Assembly (NCBI RefSeq): GCF_032854445.1
Contig: NC_088303.1
Location: forward strand, 22,639,501 to 22,703,500
Length of the DNA: 64,000 nt
Source: Liolophura sinensis
Lineage: Eukaryota > Mollusca > Polyplacophora > Chitonida > Chitonidae
Direction: 5' to 3'
Part shown: positions 54,991 to 64,000 of the stretch, in pieces
How the letters are laid out: the number at the start of each line of letters is the position of its first letter
How positions within the stretch are numbered: position 1 is the stretch's first letter
Notes under the pieces: generated by a model
Seen by the model: only the letters and a program-made list of their open reading frames with translations
What the model was told of the DNA's origin: nothing
Database searches by the model: none
Translations under genes and position numbers: made by a program

Positions 54991-56213
54991 GGTCAGGTTG
55001 TATATTTAATAGTAAACCGATGCTGTTGCGTACGCAACAGCCGTCTCTGAATCTTTGCAGACTGGTTTGACTTTGGGGATTGTATACACTCCAGAGGCTT
55101 GTGGTCTGTGGCTAACTAGAACTGGGTGCCATACAGATAAACATGAAATTGTTCGCATGCCCAAACAAATGCTAATGCTTTTTTTCTTTTTGACTGTACC
55201 TCTTCCCAACATCTGCCAAGCTGCGGCTTGCATATGAAATTACCCTCAACTCGCCATGTTGATTCTGTTTAAGCACTGTCCCTAAGCCTACTGGGATCGG
55301 CTATCATTGACATAGGTGCATTTTTGTCCAATAGGCCAGTGTCTCAGCGTTTTCTAGGCAGTCCTCCAAATCATTAAATGACTTCTGTTGCTTTAACTTC
55401 CCATTCAAATGTAACTCCCTTCCATGTTAGCTTACGGTTTGGGATTTCACCAAACCTAAAAAAACTGCGCTATTCAGACACAGTTTCTGGCTTTCTTGCT
55501 GAGGTCACAGCTTTTATCTTTTCTTCAGCAGGGCCTATCACTCTACTCGATAACATATGACCCATGAATTCCAGCTGTGGTAGTCCGTATAGACATTTGT
55601 CCTTGTTTAATGTTAAGCCCATTTCGCGGATTCTGTCCATTACTCTCTTCAGTCTACGATCATGCTCCTGTCTGTCTGTCATTACCATGTATGATTAAAT
55701 CATCAGAAATATTAGCTGTTCCTTCACAGTCTGCAACACCTGCTGTAAAATATGTTGATATTTCTCTGGAGCACAAGTAACTACGAACATCAAACGTTTG
55801 AAGCGATACAACCTTTTGTGTATAGTGAAGGTTTTAATTCCCCGTAAACTTTCCTTAAGTTCGATCTGATGAAATCCACAGTTAAAATCAAGTTTATTTA
55901 ATACAGTGCTCTGGTTCATCTCGTGTAATACTTCATCCACTGTAGGAATGGGATGTCTTTCTCCCACTGTGGCTTCGTTGGCTTGACGCATGTCCACACA
56001 CAAACGGATATCCCCGTTAGTTTTAGGAACAATAACTACAGGGCTCCCCCATGGAAAGTGACCTTGTACTTTTTCTATAACGTCCATATCCTGTAGCCGT
56101 TTCAATTTGGCCTCTACTTTTTCTCGCAGACTGAATGGGATTCGTCGCGTCCGCTGATCCTCAGGTTTCACGGTAGTGTCATCATATATTTCCGCATTGT
56201 GCACCTGTAGCAC
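54991..56213 (-). pseudogene. Gypsy reverse transcriptase and RNase H region, frame broken
   Basis: RT motifs visible: GSPVVIVPKTNGDIRLCVDM (fingers) and VLNKLDFNCGFHQIEL (first catalytic Asp). The paired Asp site is at about 55700-55710, where the frame changes twice beside a gaca repeat. A thumb region with LTLNKDKCLYGLPQLEFMGH follows. RNase H-like text is seen at about 55230-55270. The shifts around the catalytic pair make it inactive. Confidence 0.85.
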
Positions 56214-56460
56214 TATTTAAAACATGTTCGACTTTAAGTGTTTGTGCTATTTTACTACCCAAGAGTGGTCTCCCTTCCCAATCAATGACAGCGAACTCAG
56301 CATCGGTCTCCTTGTCACCACAGTGGACTGTGGCTTGAAATTTGCCCAGTACATTAAATGGACCATTACAGCGACATGAGTTATTCTCATATTTCTCTAT
56401 TGTACTTTTTATTTTCTTCAAGTCTTCTCACAGCTGTTTATCCACTACATTACAGGATGC
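56182..56460 (-). pseudogene. Gypsy protease-like region
   Basis: Contains VLIDSDAS-type text at its start on the reverse strand, which is the aspartic protease D-S/T-G site in altered form, then FAVIDWEGRPLLGSKIAQTL, the usual protease C-terminal motif with G-R-P-L-L-G. It sits between gag and RT as expected. Confidence 0.55.
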
Positions 56461-56683
56461 ATCTGAGTCAATCAGCACATTGGGTGTTTTAATACTGGTG
56501 TTTGACGCTGGTTTGACACTGGTGTTGCTGCCTCAGAGTTGGCACGTATTACACTAAAAACCTACTCGTGATCACTATCTAGCGCACTGACGGACTGATG
56601 TTTGGGTTTTGCCTTTGATTTCGGTGGTGCTCCACCAGGTTGTTTTGTTATACATTGGGACGTGTAGTGCCCTTTATGATTTC

Positions 56684-56955
56684 ACGGGGCCTCCGTGGCT
56701 CAGTCGGTTAGTGCGCTAGCGCAGCGCAATGACCCAGAAGTCTCTCACCAATGCGGTCGCTGTGAGTTCAAGTCCAGTTCATGCTTGGCTTCCTCTCCGG
56801 CCGTACGTGGAAAGGTCTGCAGCAACCTGCGGATGGTCGTGGGTTTCCCCCGGGTTCTGCCCGGTTTCCTTACACCATAATGCTGGCCGCCGTCGTATAA
56901 GTGAAATATTCTTGAGTACGGCGTAAAACACCAATCAAATAAATAAATAAATTAT
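56684..56955 (+). mobile_element. SINE family A, full length and young-looking, inside Gypsy gag
   Basis: The head has 'tggctcagtcggttagtgcg' (A box) and 'gtgagttcaagtccag' (B box). The body has 'gggtttcccccgggttctgc' and the tail 'taaaacaccaatcaaataaa' with further TAAA units. Target duplication is about ttatgatt on the left and ttatgact on the right. It is the copy nearest to the apparent family consensus. Confidence 0.9.
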
Positions 56956-57435
56956 GACTGCATCTCTGGCATGTGGACCTACGAGCAGGACAGCTTGTCT
57001 CACTTTCGTAGTGTCCTATTTTACCACATCGGAAACAGGCCCCTTTTACAGGTTGTTTCCCTTTGTTTGAACTTCCACTTCTACCTTTGTGTTTCATAAT
57101 GTTTATTTCTGTCCTTGATCTATTTAACCTGGGCATGAAATGAGCATCACGAGTTCTCAGGGATTTTTCGTACTCACCGACCTCATCGTTTGAGTCGCCA
57201 GGGCTAACTGGGTCTATAAGTGTCTCAGAAATGTCTTGCACACCCATCCCGACTCTATGCAGTAGACGTGTCTGACAGTCATCTGTTACCCCCTTGCCTG
57301 TAAAATACAGACCAAACGCTCTTCTCAATCTTCTCTACTCTGGAGGCATGACCAGCGCAATCGAATGCAGAAATGTATGTCACCGATTATCACCGCCATC
57401 TTTCTGTCAGAATGTTCTGTTCACGTGCCATTTCA
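56955..57435 (-). pseudogene. Gypsy gag fragment with CCHC zinc knuckle, cut by a SINE
   Basis: Reads FDCAGHASR near the start, a basic region, then ACFRCGKIGHYESETSCPAR, a CCHC knuckle, and the beginning of a second knuckle (CQRCSH). There the SINE enters. The other half of the second knuckle (KGHYTSQC) lies on the far side of the SINE, before 56685. Confidence 0.75.
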
Positions 57436-57908
57436 TCCTCCTCGCCAAGTTGTGATGTTGTGCTCGACTTATGATTCGGATTAAACCAGATTAATTAAAG
57501 ACAGTTCAATCGGTGGCTATCACTGATTGAACTGCTACATTCATATTTACTTGCCACAACAATTTTTCAGTCTCTCCACTACACAGGATGTAAATGGGTT
57601 GCATATGAAACATTCACATAGACAATAGCTGGATTCTACAACATGTAAATCCCTATATTCGGATTTTGCATTCCCGTACATCAGTTACTTCCAGGGTTAT
57701 AAGTGCCTATGGTGTGTCTTTAATCAAGATCAACGTTAACCAGAAGAGTATCTTTACTGAAACTTCTTTGTGTGTATTTCTACGTGCTGACAAAGTTTCG
57801 TTCTTGTTAACCTTGGTCTTTTTACGTAAAATATAAACTTTATAATGTCATCAGCTCTGTCATGGTTTGGCAAGTTTAAAATTTGTTTTTCAGCAATAAC
57901 CTGTCAGA

Positions 57909-57998
57909 CATCCTTCATAGTACAGTGTACTAACCAAGTCACTGTTGAGAAGGCATCCTTTATAGTACAGTGTACTAACCAAGTCACTGTTGTAACTC
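57909..57998. repeat. 45-bp direct tandem duplication
   Basis: Two copies of catccttcatagtacagtgt plus actaaccaagtcactgttg, with one clear difference. Confidence 0.85.
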
Positions 57999-60900
57999 GA
58001 GAAAGAGTTCGAATCTTTGGGGTTCTTTTTTTTGGCAACATACTATTTGTTAGAGTAAAGATATAGGTTGTCTTTCATTAAAGGTGTTATCATGAATTAG
58101 AATTGATAAGTTAAGCTATGGTATTACGTAACGTGGCAACTGTTGAGCCATCATACGTGAATCCTAGTTGAGAGCAGATGTGGCCCTCTATATCTATCAT
58201 TAACATTAACATGTTATGCGTAGCGGAAGTATAAAACTGATCAGTTGTTACATATGTATTTAATTTTTTTGGTGCATAACTACCTACTAAATAATTTTTT
58301 CAGAAAGTTACATTTGTGGTGCAGTGATTTGGAACAGTCTACCATTTTTCGATTTTATGACCTATACATTTCTTCAGTGTATGTTTGGAGCTTTATAATT
58401 CATATGCTTGCCATCAACAGGGAAAAAATAGTGGAACAGAACTCAAAAAGAAGTAGCTTCTTTTATAGTCAGTTTCGCTTCTTGAGGTGCACAGTTTCTT
58501 GCGCTGAGGCCGATACCCCGCCTTGCCATACCAGGTTAGTATTTAGCCTTTATTTAGTCCATTTCTCTCCGTTGTATATTTAGGGATGTATAGTGTATCG
58601 GAGAAAGGAGTTGTCGAACTATACGACGGTATGGAATGTATTTACTCCCCATCTGAACTAAAAGAAATTTGTTTCCTGCTGCCCGCAGTATAGTGTGAAG
58701 GAGAAAGAACTGGCCAAGTTATAATACAGTATGTTATAGTAAAGTCAGTGATAGTGTATTACAGAAAGAACTCGCCACGCTCTAAAGCGTTATGAAACTC
58801 ATTTATTCCCGCTAGCCTGCGTGCAGTCATCGATAATGTGTCGAAGAAACGACCAACGGCGCTATAATACGATACGAAATTTAGTTTCCCGCTCCCTATA
58901 TAGAGTCATAGATCGTGTGTTGGAGAAACAACTGGCAACGGGCACGAAATTTATTTAGTTCCCTGCTATGCTCAGGGGTCAGGGGTATGGTGTGTAAAAG
59001 AATCACCAATCTATATTACACTACAAAATTTATTTAGTTCCCCGCTCCATCCAGTTGCGCCAGAGACGGTACATGGGGGCTTCTGGCCTTTGCCTTCTGA
59101 CAATGTAATCATTCCCTCTAAATGTTTCACCAGGGCTTATAAAATCAATGCCTGATGGCTGGAATTATGACAAGATAATTCCAGGATTTACTAGAATACT
59201 TTCATCGAGACAGTCTTGGAGGAAGGACGCCTTTAGCGTGTCAGTCATTTCCAGCCGATGACACCCTTATTATGGCGGGTCACTGCTTAATCATCGACGT
59301 CAGCGGCGCGGGCGCACGTGCCCGCATGTGTACTACGCCTGTATCATCCGGCATGTCCGGGCAGTTCCGGGTTGCTGTAGTGACTTACGTTGCTAGATAA
59401 CAGCAGGACTATTAATCAGTAATGTGCGCAGAAAGCTGCGTTATAATTTGAATGGTGAATATTATTGGATCTATTTCTCAAGGCAGTGGGCTAGTAGAGT
59501 AGAATCTCGAGTGTAACTGAACACTCTGTATAATATATCACTCACTCAACAGGAAAAGCAGGAAAACTCAACACTCAACAGGAAAGCAGGTCTCAGTGCA
59601 TCACGTTTTGCTTGAAATCATGAGGATTCAAGCAAACTGTAGACTGTTGAGAAAAGGTTACCCTCGGGCATTATAGACGTCAAATGTTGACATGTTGGCA
59701 CTTTATAAGCTAACTGCAATCTATTTTGAAACAATGCTGTAAAACATTTTTTTTTCTGAAGTGGTGCATTTATTAAATGGAAATATGGGATATGAAATAA
59801 CCACTGTTGTTTTCTTGCCTGTGGGGTGCGTATTAGTTAGTGCATTAACTTTGATCTCACGCAATGCCATCAGACACAGAAGTGGTCCGCCCTTGGCAAC
59901 ATCACTGCGCGACTATTTCGCAGATGTTTAGCTTGCTACTATAAAAAGAACGGTCATTCCCCATTAAAATATACATATGTCTTAAACGACATCCATTTTA
60001 AGTGATACCAGTTTTAACCAGTAAGCCTATACCCTTCATTGTGGAATATTTTACCTTTGTGGTCCATTCAGTGCATACCTTATACAGGTTAATCAGCCGT
60101 TTTAAGGAAAGCATATATAGTGTAACAATGTCTGGCATCAATGGTGTCTAAAACAAAATTAGCATAGGAAGGCTTTCCTATTTCCTTGACCCTTAAATGC
60201 TGTCCATTTATGTTCAATTCCGTACATTCACGGAGAAATAGACTCTTATGAAGTACTGTCTAGTGATGAATAACATCATTCTAAGATCTCGTGCACATGC
60301 ATGTGTGATTCACATGTCCAATTTAGACTTCAGTATGTAGCTTTAACAGTGCATTGTGTCCAAGTACAGAATTACCAATTTTGTAAGCTGTATGGTTTCT
60401 CGAAAATGAGTCGTGATATGTTGTCATTGCGGTGTCTTTACGCTCTGAGGTTCTGCGCTCTCACTCCGATAATTTCATCACACAATACGCAGTATCTTTC
60501 ACACGCAAAATCTTGAGGTCAGAACAGTAGGCCTATATAGCGGTTATTTTGACCGTTGCATGTGCGGTGAATGCGTGCTGACGCCAAGTGGCAAATTTGG
60601 GAAAAAACATGTCCTAGAGCATGACTTTTTATAGAGGTGTTTGTGATGAGTGCGCATGCAGGTATATGGGTCACATCGTGCCTCGGGGGTACGATCATGG
60701 CGGATTTCCCACCGTCTAGTGCGTGTATGTATGTGCCCAAAAAGAACTTATCTCCATTGTTAGTAGAGCTGGAAATTGCTCAAACTCTCTTGGTGCTGGA
60801 TTTCGTGGCCTCTGCAAACATGTTGTGTCAGTTTTTTCACCAGTGGGAGATTGAATTAGTTTTCTCTCAGGTTGTCCTCAACTTGGGAATATAGCTCGCG

Positions 60901-61511
60901 GTCAACTGCGATCACACGCAAAACACTTCGCTCTATACATAGCATCCATCGCGGCACCAGCAGCGGAGCTGTGTTTTAGGATGCACTTCAAAGCTTTTAT
61001 CTGCTCTTTTTACATCAGTTTGTAACATCTGACAATGATATTAACAAAGCTGTGATGGAGCCGTCAAAAAGTGGCAGATAAGCCAGCCGTGCGCATGCAG
61101 TTGCAACTTTTCAACAAATATGATGAAACGGTATGTCTGACTCAACGAATTTGGAACAAAGCTGGGAAAACAAAGCTATGAATGCATTGTTACATAATTC
61201 CGTCCATCAATTAAACTGCCAGGTTATAACTTTGGTAACCTAGTTGCTGTTTACTCGTAAATCAAATATTATATTCTGCTGATATTTGGGGTTGTTTGTA
61301 TAGTTTAACTTGCTGATCTGATCGTATTTATCGGATTGTTTAAACGTTCTTTAACGAATGGAAACATTTCATGTCAATTTCACGTGTTTTTTTGTTGTTT
61401 TTTTTTGCCTTTTTACACAGATAACAAAAATTCCATGATAATTTGCATTATTTTTATCAAAAAATGCACCAACCGTGTCACAAACGTGTGACAAACCATG
61501 TGTTTTTTTTC

Positions 61512-61640
61512 CTTTATTTACCGTTTAACGCAATTCTCAAGAATCTTTCCCGTGTGTGTTGGCGGTCAGTTTTATGAGTGGAAGATACCGGAGTGCTCGG
61601 TTTAACCGTCAACCTTTGACAAGTTACTTATTAACTTTTC
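61512..61640 (-). mobile_element. SINE family C fragment
   Basis: Reversed tail 'tttatttaccgtttaacgca', then 'ggcggtcagttttatgagtg', 'ggtttaaccgtcaacctttg' and 'acaagttactta' match the family 3' part backwards. Confidence 0.5.
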
Positions 61641-61965
61641 TATTTATGAAATAGATATCTATACCACAGTGGTAGAGAACAAGTCGACATGAAAAAAGGA
61701 TATAGACTGCACAATCAAAAAGAGTGAGCGATGGAATCCTATCTTCATTTAATTAAGCTAACGATGTCCGACATCTTCTACCGTGATTTACTAATTAACT
61801 CTTCAAAGCCAGGGGCTTTCCTTCATAAATATGCATGATCATTGTCCAATCAGATTCTACCTCAGTAACTGACACCGACAGTAGTTCAAAACATAGTCTG
61901 GTGTGGCTGTAGTGAGAAGTATGCGATGAATAAATTTATTTCACACTAAACGTAGAAGTGCTAGG

Positions 61966-61995
61966 TCAAAAAAAAAAAAAAAAAAAAAAAAAAAA
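61966..61995. repeat. poly-A run of about 29 bases
   Basis: An uninterrupted A run without a recognisable retroelement upstream. Confidence 0.9.
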
Positions 61996-62596
61996 CCCTG
62001 CACATGGACGTGTTAAGGATTACGCGACGGTCATTGAGGGGCGAAATAGGCTCGATTCAATTTAGTGGCGAAACAACAACAACATCGATCGGCTGTTCGG
62101 CCTCTTTCGCTAAACCCAGTATTTCCTGATAGCACGTTGACTTCGAGCTGCCTGTTCGTTTTCAATAAAAGCACACCGTTCATAGCACTGCTTATCGCTG
62201 TTGTATATTTTTGTGTCCAGGAATAAATCGGATCCGAACGTACATGCATTTGCTTCGAAACAAGGAAATACACACTTATGAGGGTCGACCATTTACGATC
62301 ATTGATTGGCTGAAAATGCCCTGGCGGAAGTACGCGGGCCGCGATGCCATTGGTTGTCGATAGAGTCAGTTTCTGAAGACGTCCATATGAACAGTAATGC
62401 AAGGATGATTGCGAAGCTTTTTGTAAGTATCAGCCTTGCTGACAGGAAGATGTGGAACCCACAAGTTACCTTTAAGTTATACTATAGGCTTGCATTGAAC
62501 CGTTACCTCGTTACCAACTGGTTGAAAGACAAGAATCAACCACTTTGACAGCACCCGCTCGACATGTATCAGGTGCATGAAGCGGCATTCACGATT

Positions 62597-62775
62597 ATAT
62601 CTATTTATTTATCTGACTGGTGTTTTACGCCGTAAGAATATTTCACTTATACGACGGTGGCGGCCCACATTATGGTGGGAGGAAACCGTGCAGATCCCGG
62701 GGGAAACCCACGACCATCCACAGATTGCTGGCAGACTTTCCCAGGTACGACCGGAGAGGAAGCCAGCATGCATAC
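62597..62775 (-). mobile_element. SINE family A, 3' two thirds
   Basis: 'tttatttatctgactggtgt', 'ttatacgacggtggcggccc', 'ggaaaccgtgcagatcccgg' and 'acgaccggagaggaagccag'. The head is missing. Confidence 0.8.
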
Positions 62776-63685
62776 ACGATTATAGTTAGCGGATGAAACA
62801 AAATTCAGATTCTTACTTCATCTGGCTAACTGTTACAGTATACAGAGTACACATTATGGTTATTTCGTTCGTAGTTCATTCCATACAAAGTTGAAGGGTG
62901 AAATTTAGCATGGAAGAACCAGACATTTTAAGTCGCATGGCACGTCTCGCACTGACAGATTGTCATGCGTGCTGCTTACTTTACCAACTGATGCGGCGAT
63001 TTTCTTCTTAGTACTACGCTCTTTTCAAGTGGCGAGAATACGACAATATCCAACATGACGACATATTTTGATGTTCCATTACATTCGTGATCTAGAGGAA
63101 GCAATCGTGCGGAGAGAGAACTTGGAGTTTTGCCGACTCGACTTCCGGCCTCATGCCGTTTATCCCTCATTGGGCCGCCGAGAAGCGTCAGCATGAGATC
63201 AGAACGCTAAGATTGCGCTAGTTGGAAAAACTCGTGTCAGATTAAAGGTACTCGATATTGAACCGCCGTGGAAACACACGAGACAAGATCATAAGTGACT
63301 GCAAACGATCGCGTTATACTATGCCTTAAATTTTTTATTCTCGACCTGGGGATTCTTATTCAGTTTTTCAACTATTCTTTTGACGTTTTGCCATTCGAGA
63401 ATACGCGAGTTGTGGATATTACGATATGTCAAAATGTTAAGCAGTTTTAACTGTATTTGGGCTCTGCTTTTCCAAGGCACTTCGCAGGAGAATTTCGTGT
63501 GTAGCCTATGTAAGTCTTTTTTCCTTGTAACAAAGTAGATCGAAAAATCAGAAGAAAGAAAATTTCCAAATCATTGAGAGGGAGTGTCAGCCGTATCTCA
63601 AACCGCTTTTGAGAGTAGACTCAGCAGACTCCATAAACAGATAAGCAGGGATGCAATCAAATCAAAATTTGAGGATGATAATAAA

Positions 63686-63905
63686 ATTTATTTATTTATT
63701 TATTTGATGGGTGTTTTACGCCGTACTCCATGTATATTTCCATATTATGGTGGGAGAAACACACCATAACGCGCAAGTTGCGGACCTCCCATCGTACGTT
63801 TGGAGAGAAACCCACCATGAGCTGGACTTGAACTCTCAGCGTCGCATTGGAGAATTGCCTCTGCAGTCATTATGCTGCGCTAGCACGCTAAGCACTTGGC
63901 CTATG
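63686..63905 (-). mobile_element. SINE family A, nearly full length
   Basis: Tail reversed (TTTATTTATTTATTTGATGGG), 'gttttacgccgtactccatg', then 'ccatgagctggacttgaact' and 'tatgctgcgctagcacgcta', the reversed tRNA-like head. The middle is shortened. Confidence 0.75.
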
Positions 63906-64000
63906 CGGTATGTTCTTGTGGCCGTTATAAGTTGTGTCTAAGGCGTAACTCTGTGGTGGCGTTGCTCACGGTTATTTAACATCATCACCCACAAAAAGCA

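Larger units (their letters stand above)
53790..57435 (-). mobile_element. degraded Gypsy-type LTR retrotransposon (gag, protease, RT, RNase H, integrase)
   Basis: Domains appear in gag-pol order on the minus strand: gag with a CCHC knuckle, protease-like region, reverse transcriptase, RNase H, then integrase. This order (integrase last) is that of Metaviridae/Gypsy, and the proteins look like the 'K02A2.6-like' group common in invertebrates. Several frameshifts and stops break it, and a SINE splits gag. LTRs were not recognised at either end, so it is either truncated or its LTRs are beyond my detection. It lies antisense in an intron of the clcn6-like gene. Confidence 0.85.
57999..62592. 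other. no gene seen; simple repeats and one SINE remnant
   Basis: Includes diverged 'attccccgctccc ... gtgtgttggagaaa' repeats at about 58590-59060 (units of roughly 90-110 bp), a family C fragment and an A29 run. Open frames such as 60637-60894 and 62031-62402 show no family resemblance. Confidence 0.4.
53225..64000 (+). other. presumed last visible intron of the clcn6-like gene
   Basis: It contains the antisense Gypsy element and several SINEs. No exon with the second CBS domain was recognised, so either the intron exceeds 10 kb or the gene is cut off here. Confidence 0.45.

Noticed and set aside
60637-60894. 85-codon frame as a small protein gene
   Set aside because: No splice or family support and no neighbouring exon. 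Its length is expected by chance in about 65 kb.

Overview
This is eukaryotic, animal-type nuclear DNA: long introns, GT-AG exons with matching phases, tRNA-derived SINEs, microsatellites and minisatellites, and no operons or bacterial signals. The repeats point to a lophotrochozoan, most likely a mollusc. Evidence is one SINE family ending in AATAAATAAA after a 'taaaacaccaatcaaataaa' tail, a second family with the 'tttaacgtcgtac ... catatgacgacga' motif, and many acatgta words. The species cannot be named from the sequence. All gene calls rest on remembered protein families and hand-read splice junctions; no search was run.

Layout. (1) Positions 1-11,096, plus strand: the last eight coding exons of a FOXJ2/FOXJ3-type forkhead factor. 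They cover the region after the forkhead domain and the C-terminal acidic tail. The forkhead exons lie to the left of the window. A long AT-rich region with no other gene follows and probably begins as 3' UTR. One intron holds a 2.1-kb element with terminal inverted repeats. (2) About 16,800-33,300: repeat-rich intergenic DNA with SINE copies, a solo LTR inserted in a local tandem repeat, an 83-bp perfect duplication and a 28-bp minisatellite. It also holds a decayed or partial immunoglobulin-domain gene resembling Ig3-Ig4 of the L1/neuroglian cell-adhesion family. (3) 33,308 to beyond the right edge, plus strand: a CLCN6-type endosomal 2Cl-/H+ exchanger. Twenty-one coding exons are readable, from the start codon to the first CBS domain (about 713 codons; human CLC-6 is about 869). 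The last exons lie outside the window. (4) Inside the last visible clcn6 intron, antisense: a degraded Gypsy-type LTR retrotransposon, itself split by a SINE in its gag zinc knuckle. The remainder to 64,000 has SINE fragments and no exon I could recognise.

The most unusual observation is in the clcn6-like gene. Two adjacent introns carry minisatellites whose repeat unit is the 3' end of the preceding exon plus its 5' splice site. One is about sixteen 43-bp units copied from the end of exon 6; the other is six 65-bp units copied from the end of exon 7, giving six tandem GTAAG-type donors. A decayed copy of exon 7 sits inside the first array, and a 117-bp tandem duplication copied the start of the CBS exon with its acceptor lost. 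Exon 7 itself carries one extra base that breaks its reading frame, while the decayed copy keeps the ancestral spacing. Exon-edge amplification has therefore struck this locus at least three times, with possible effects on donor choice.
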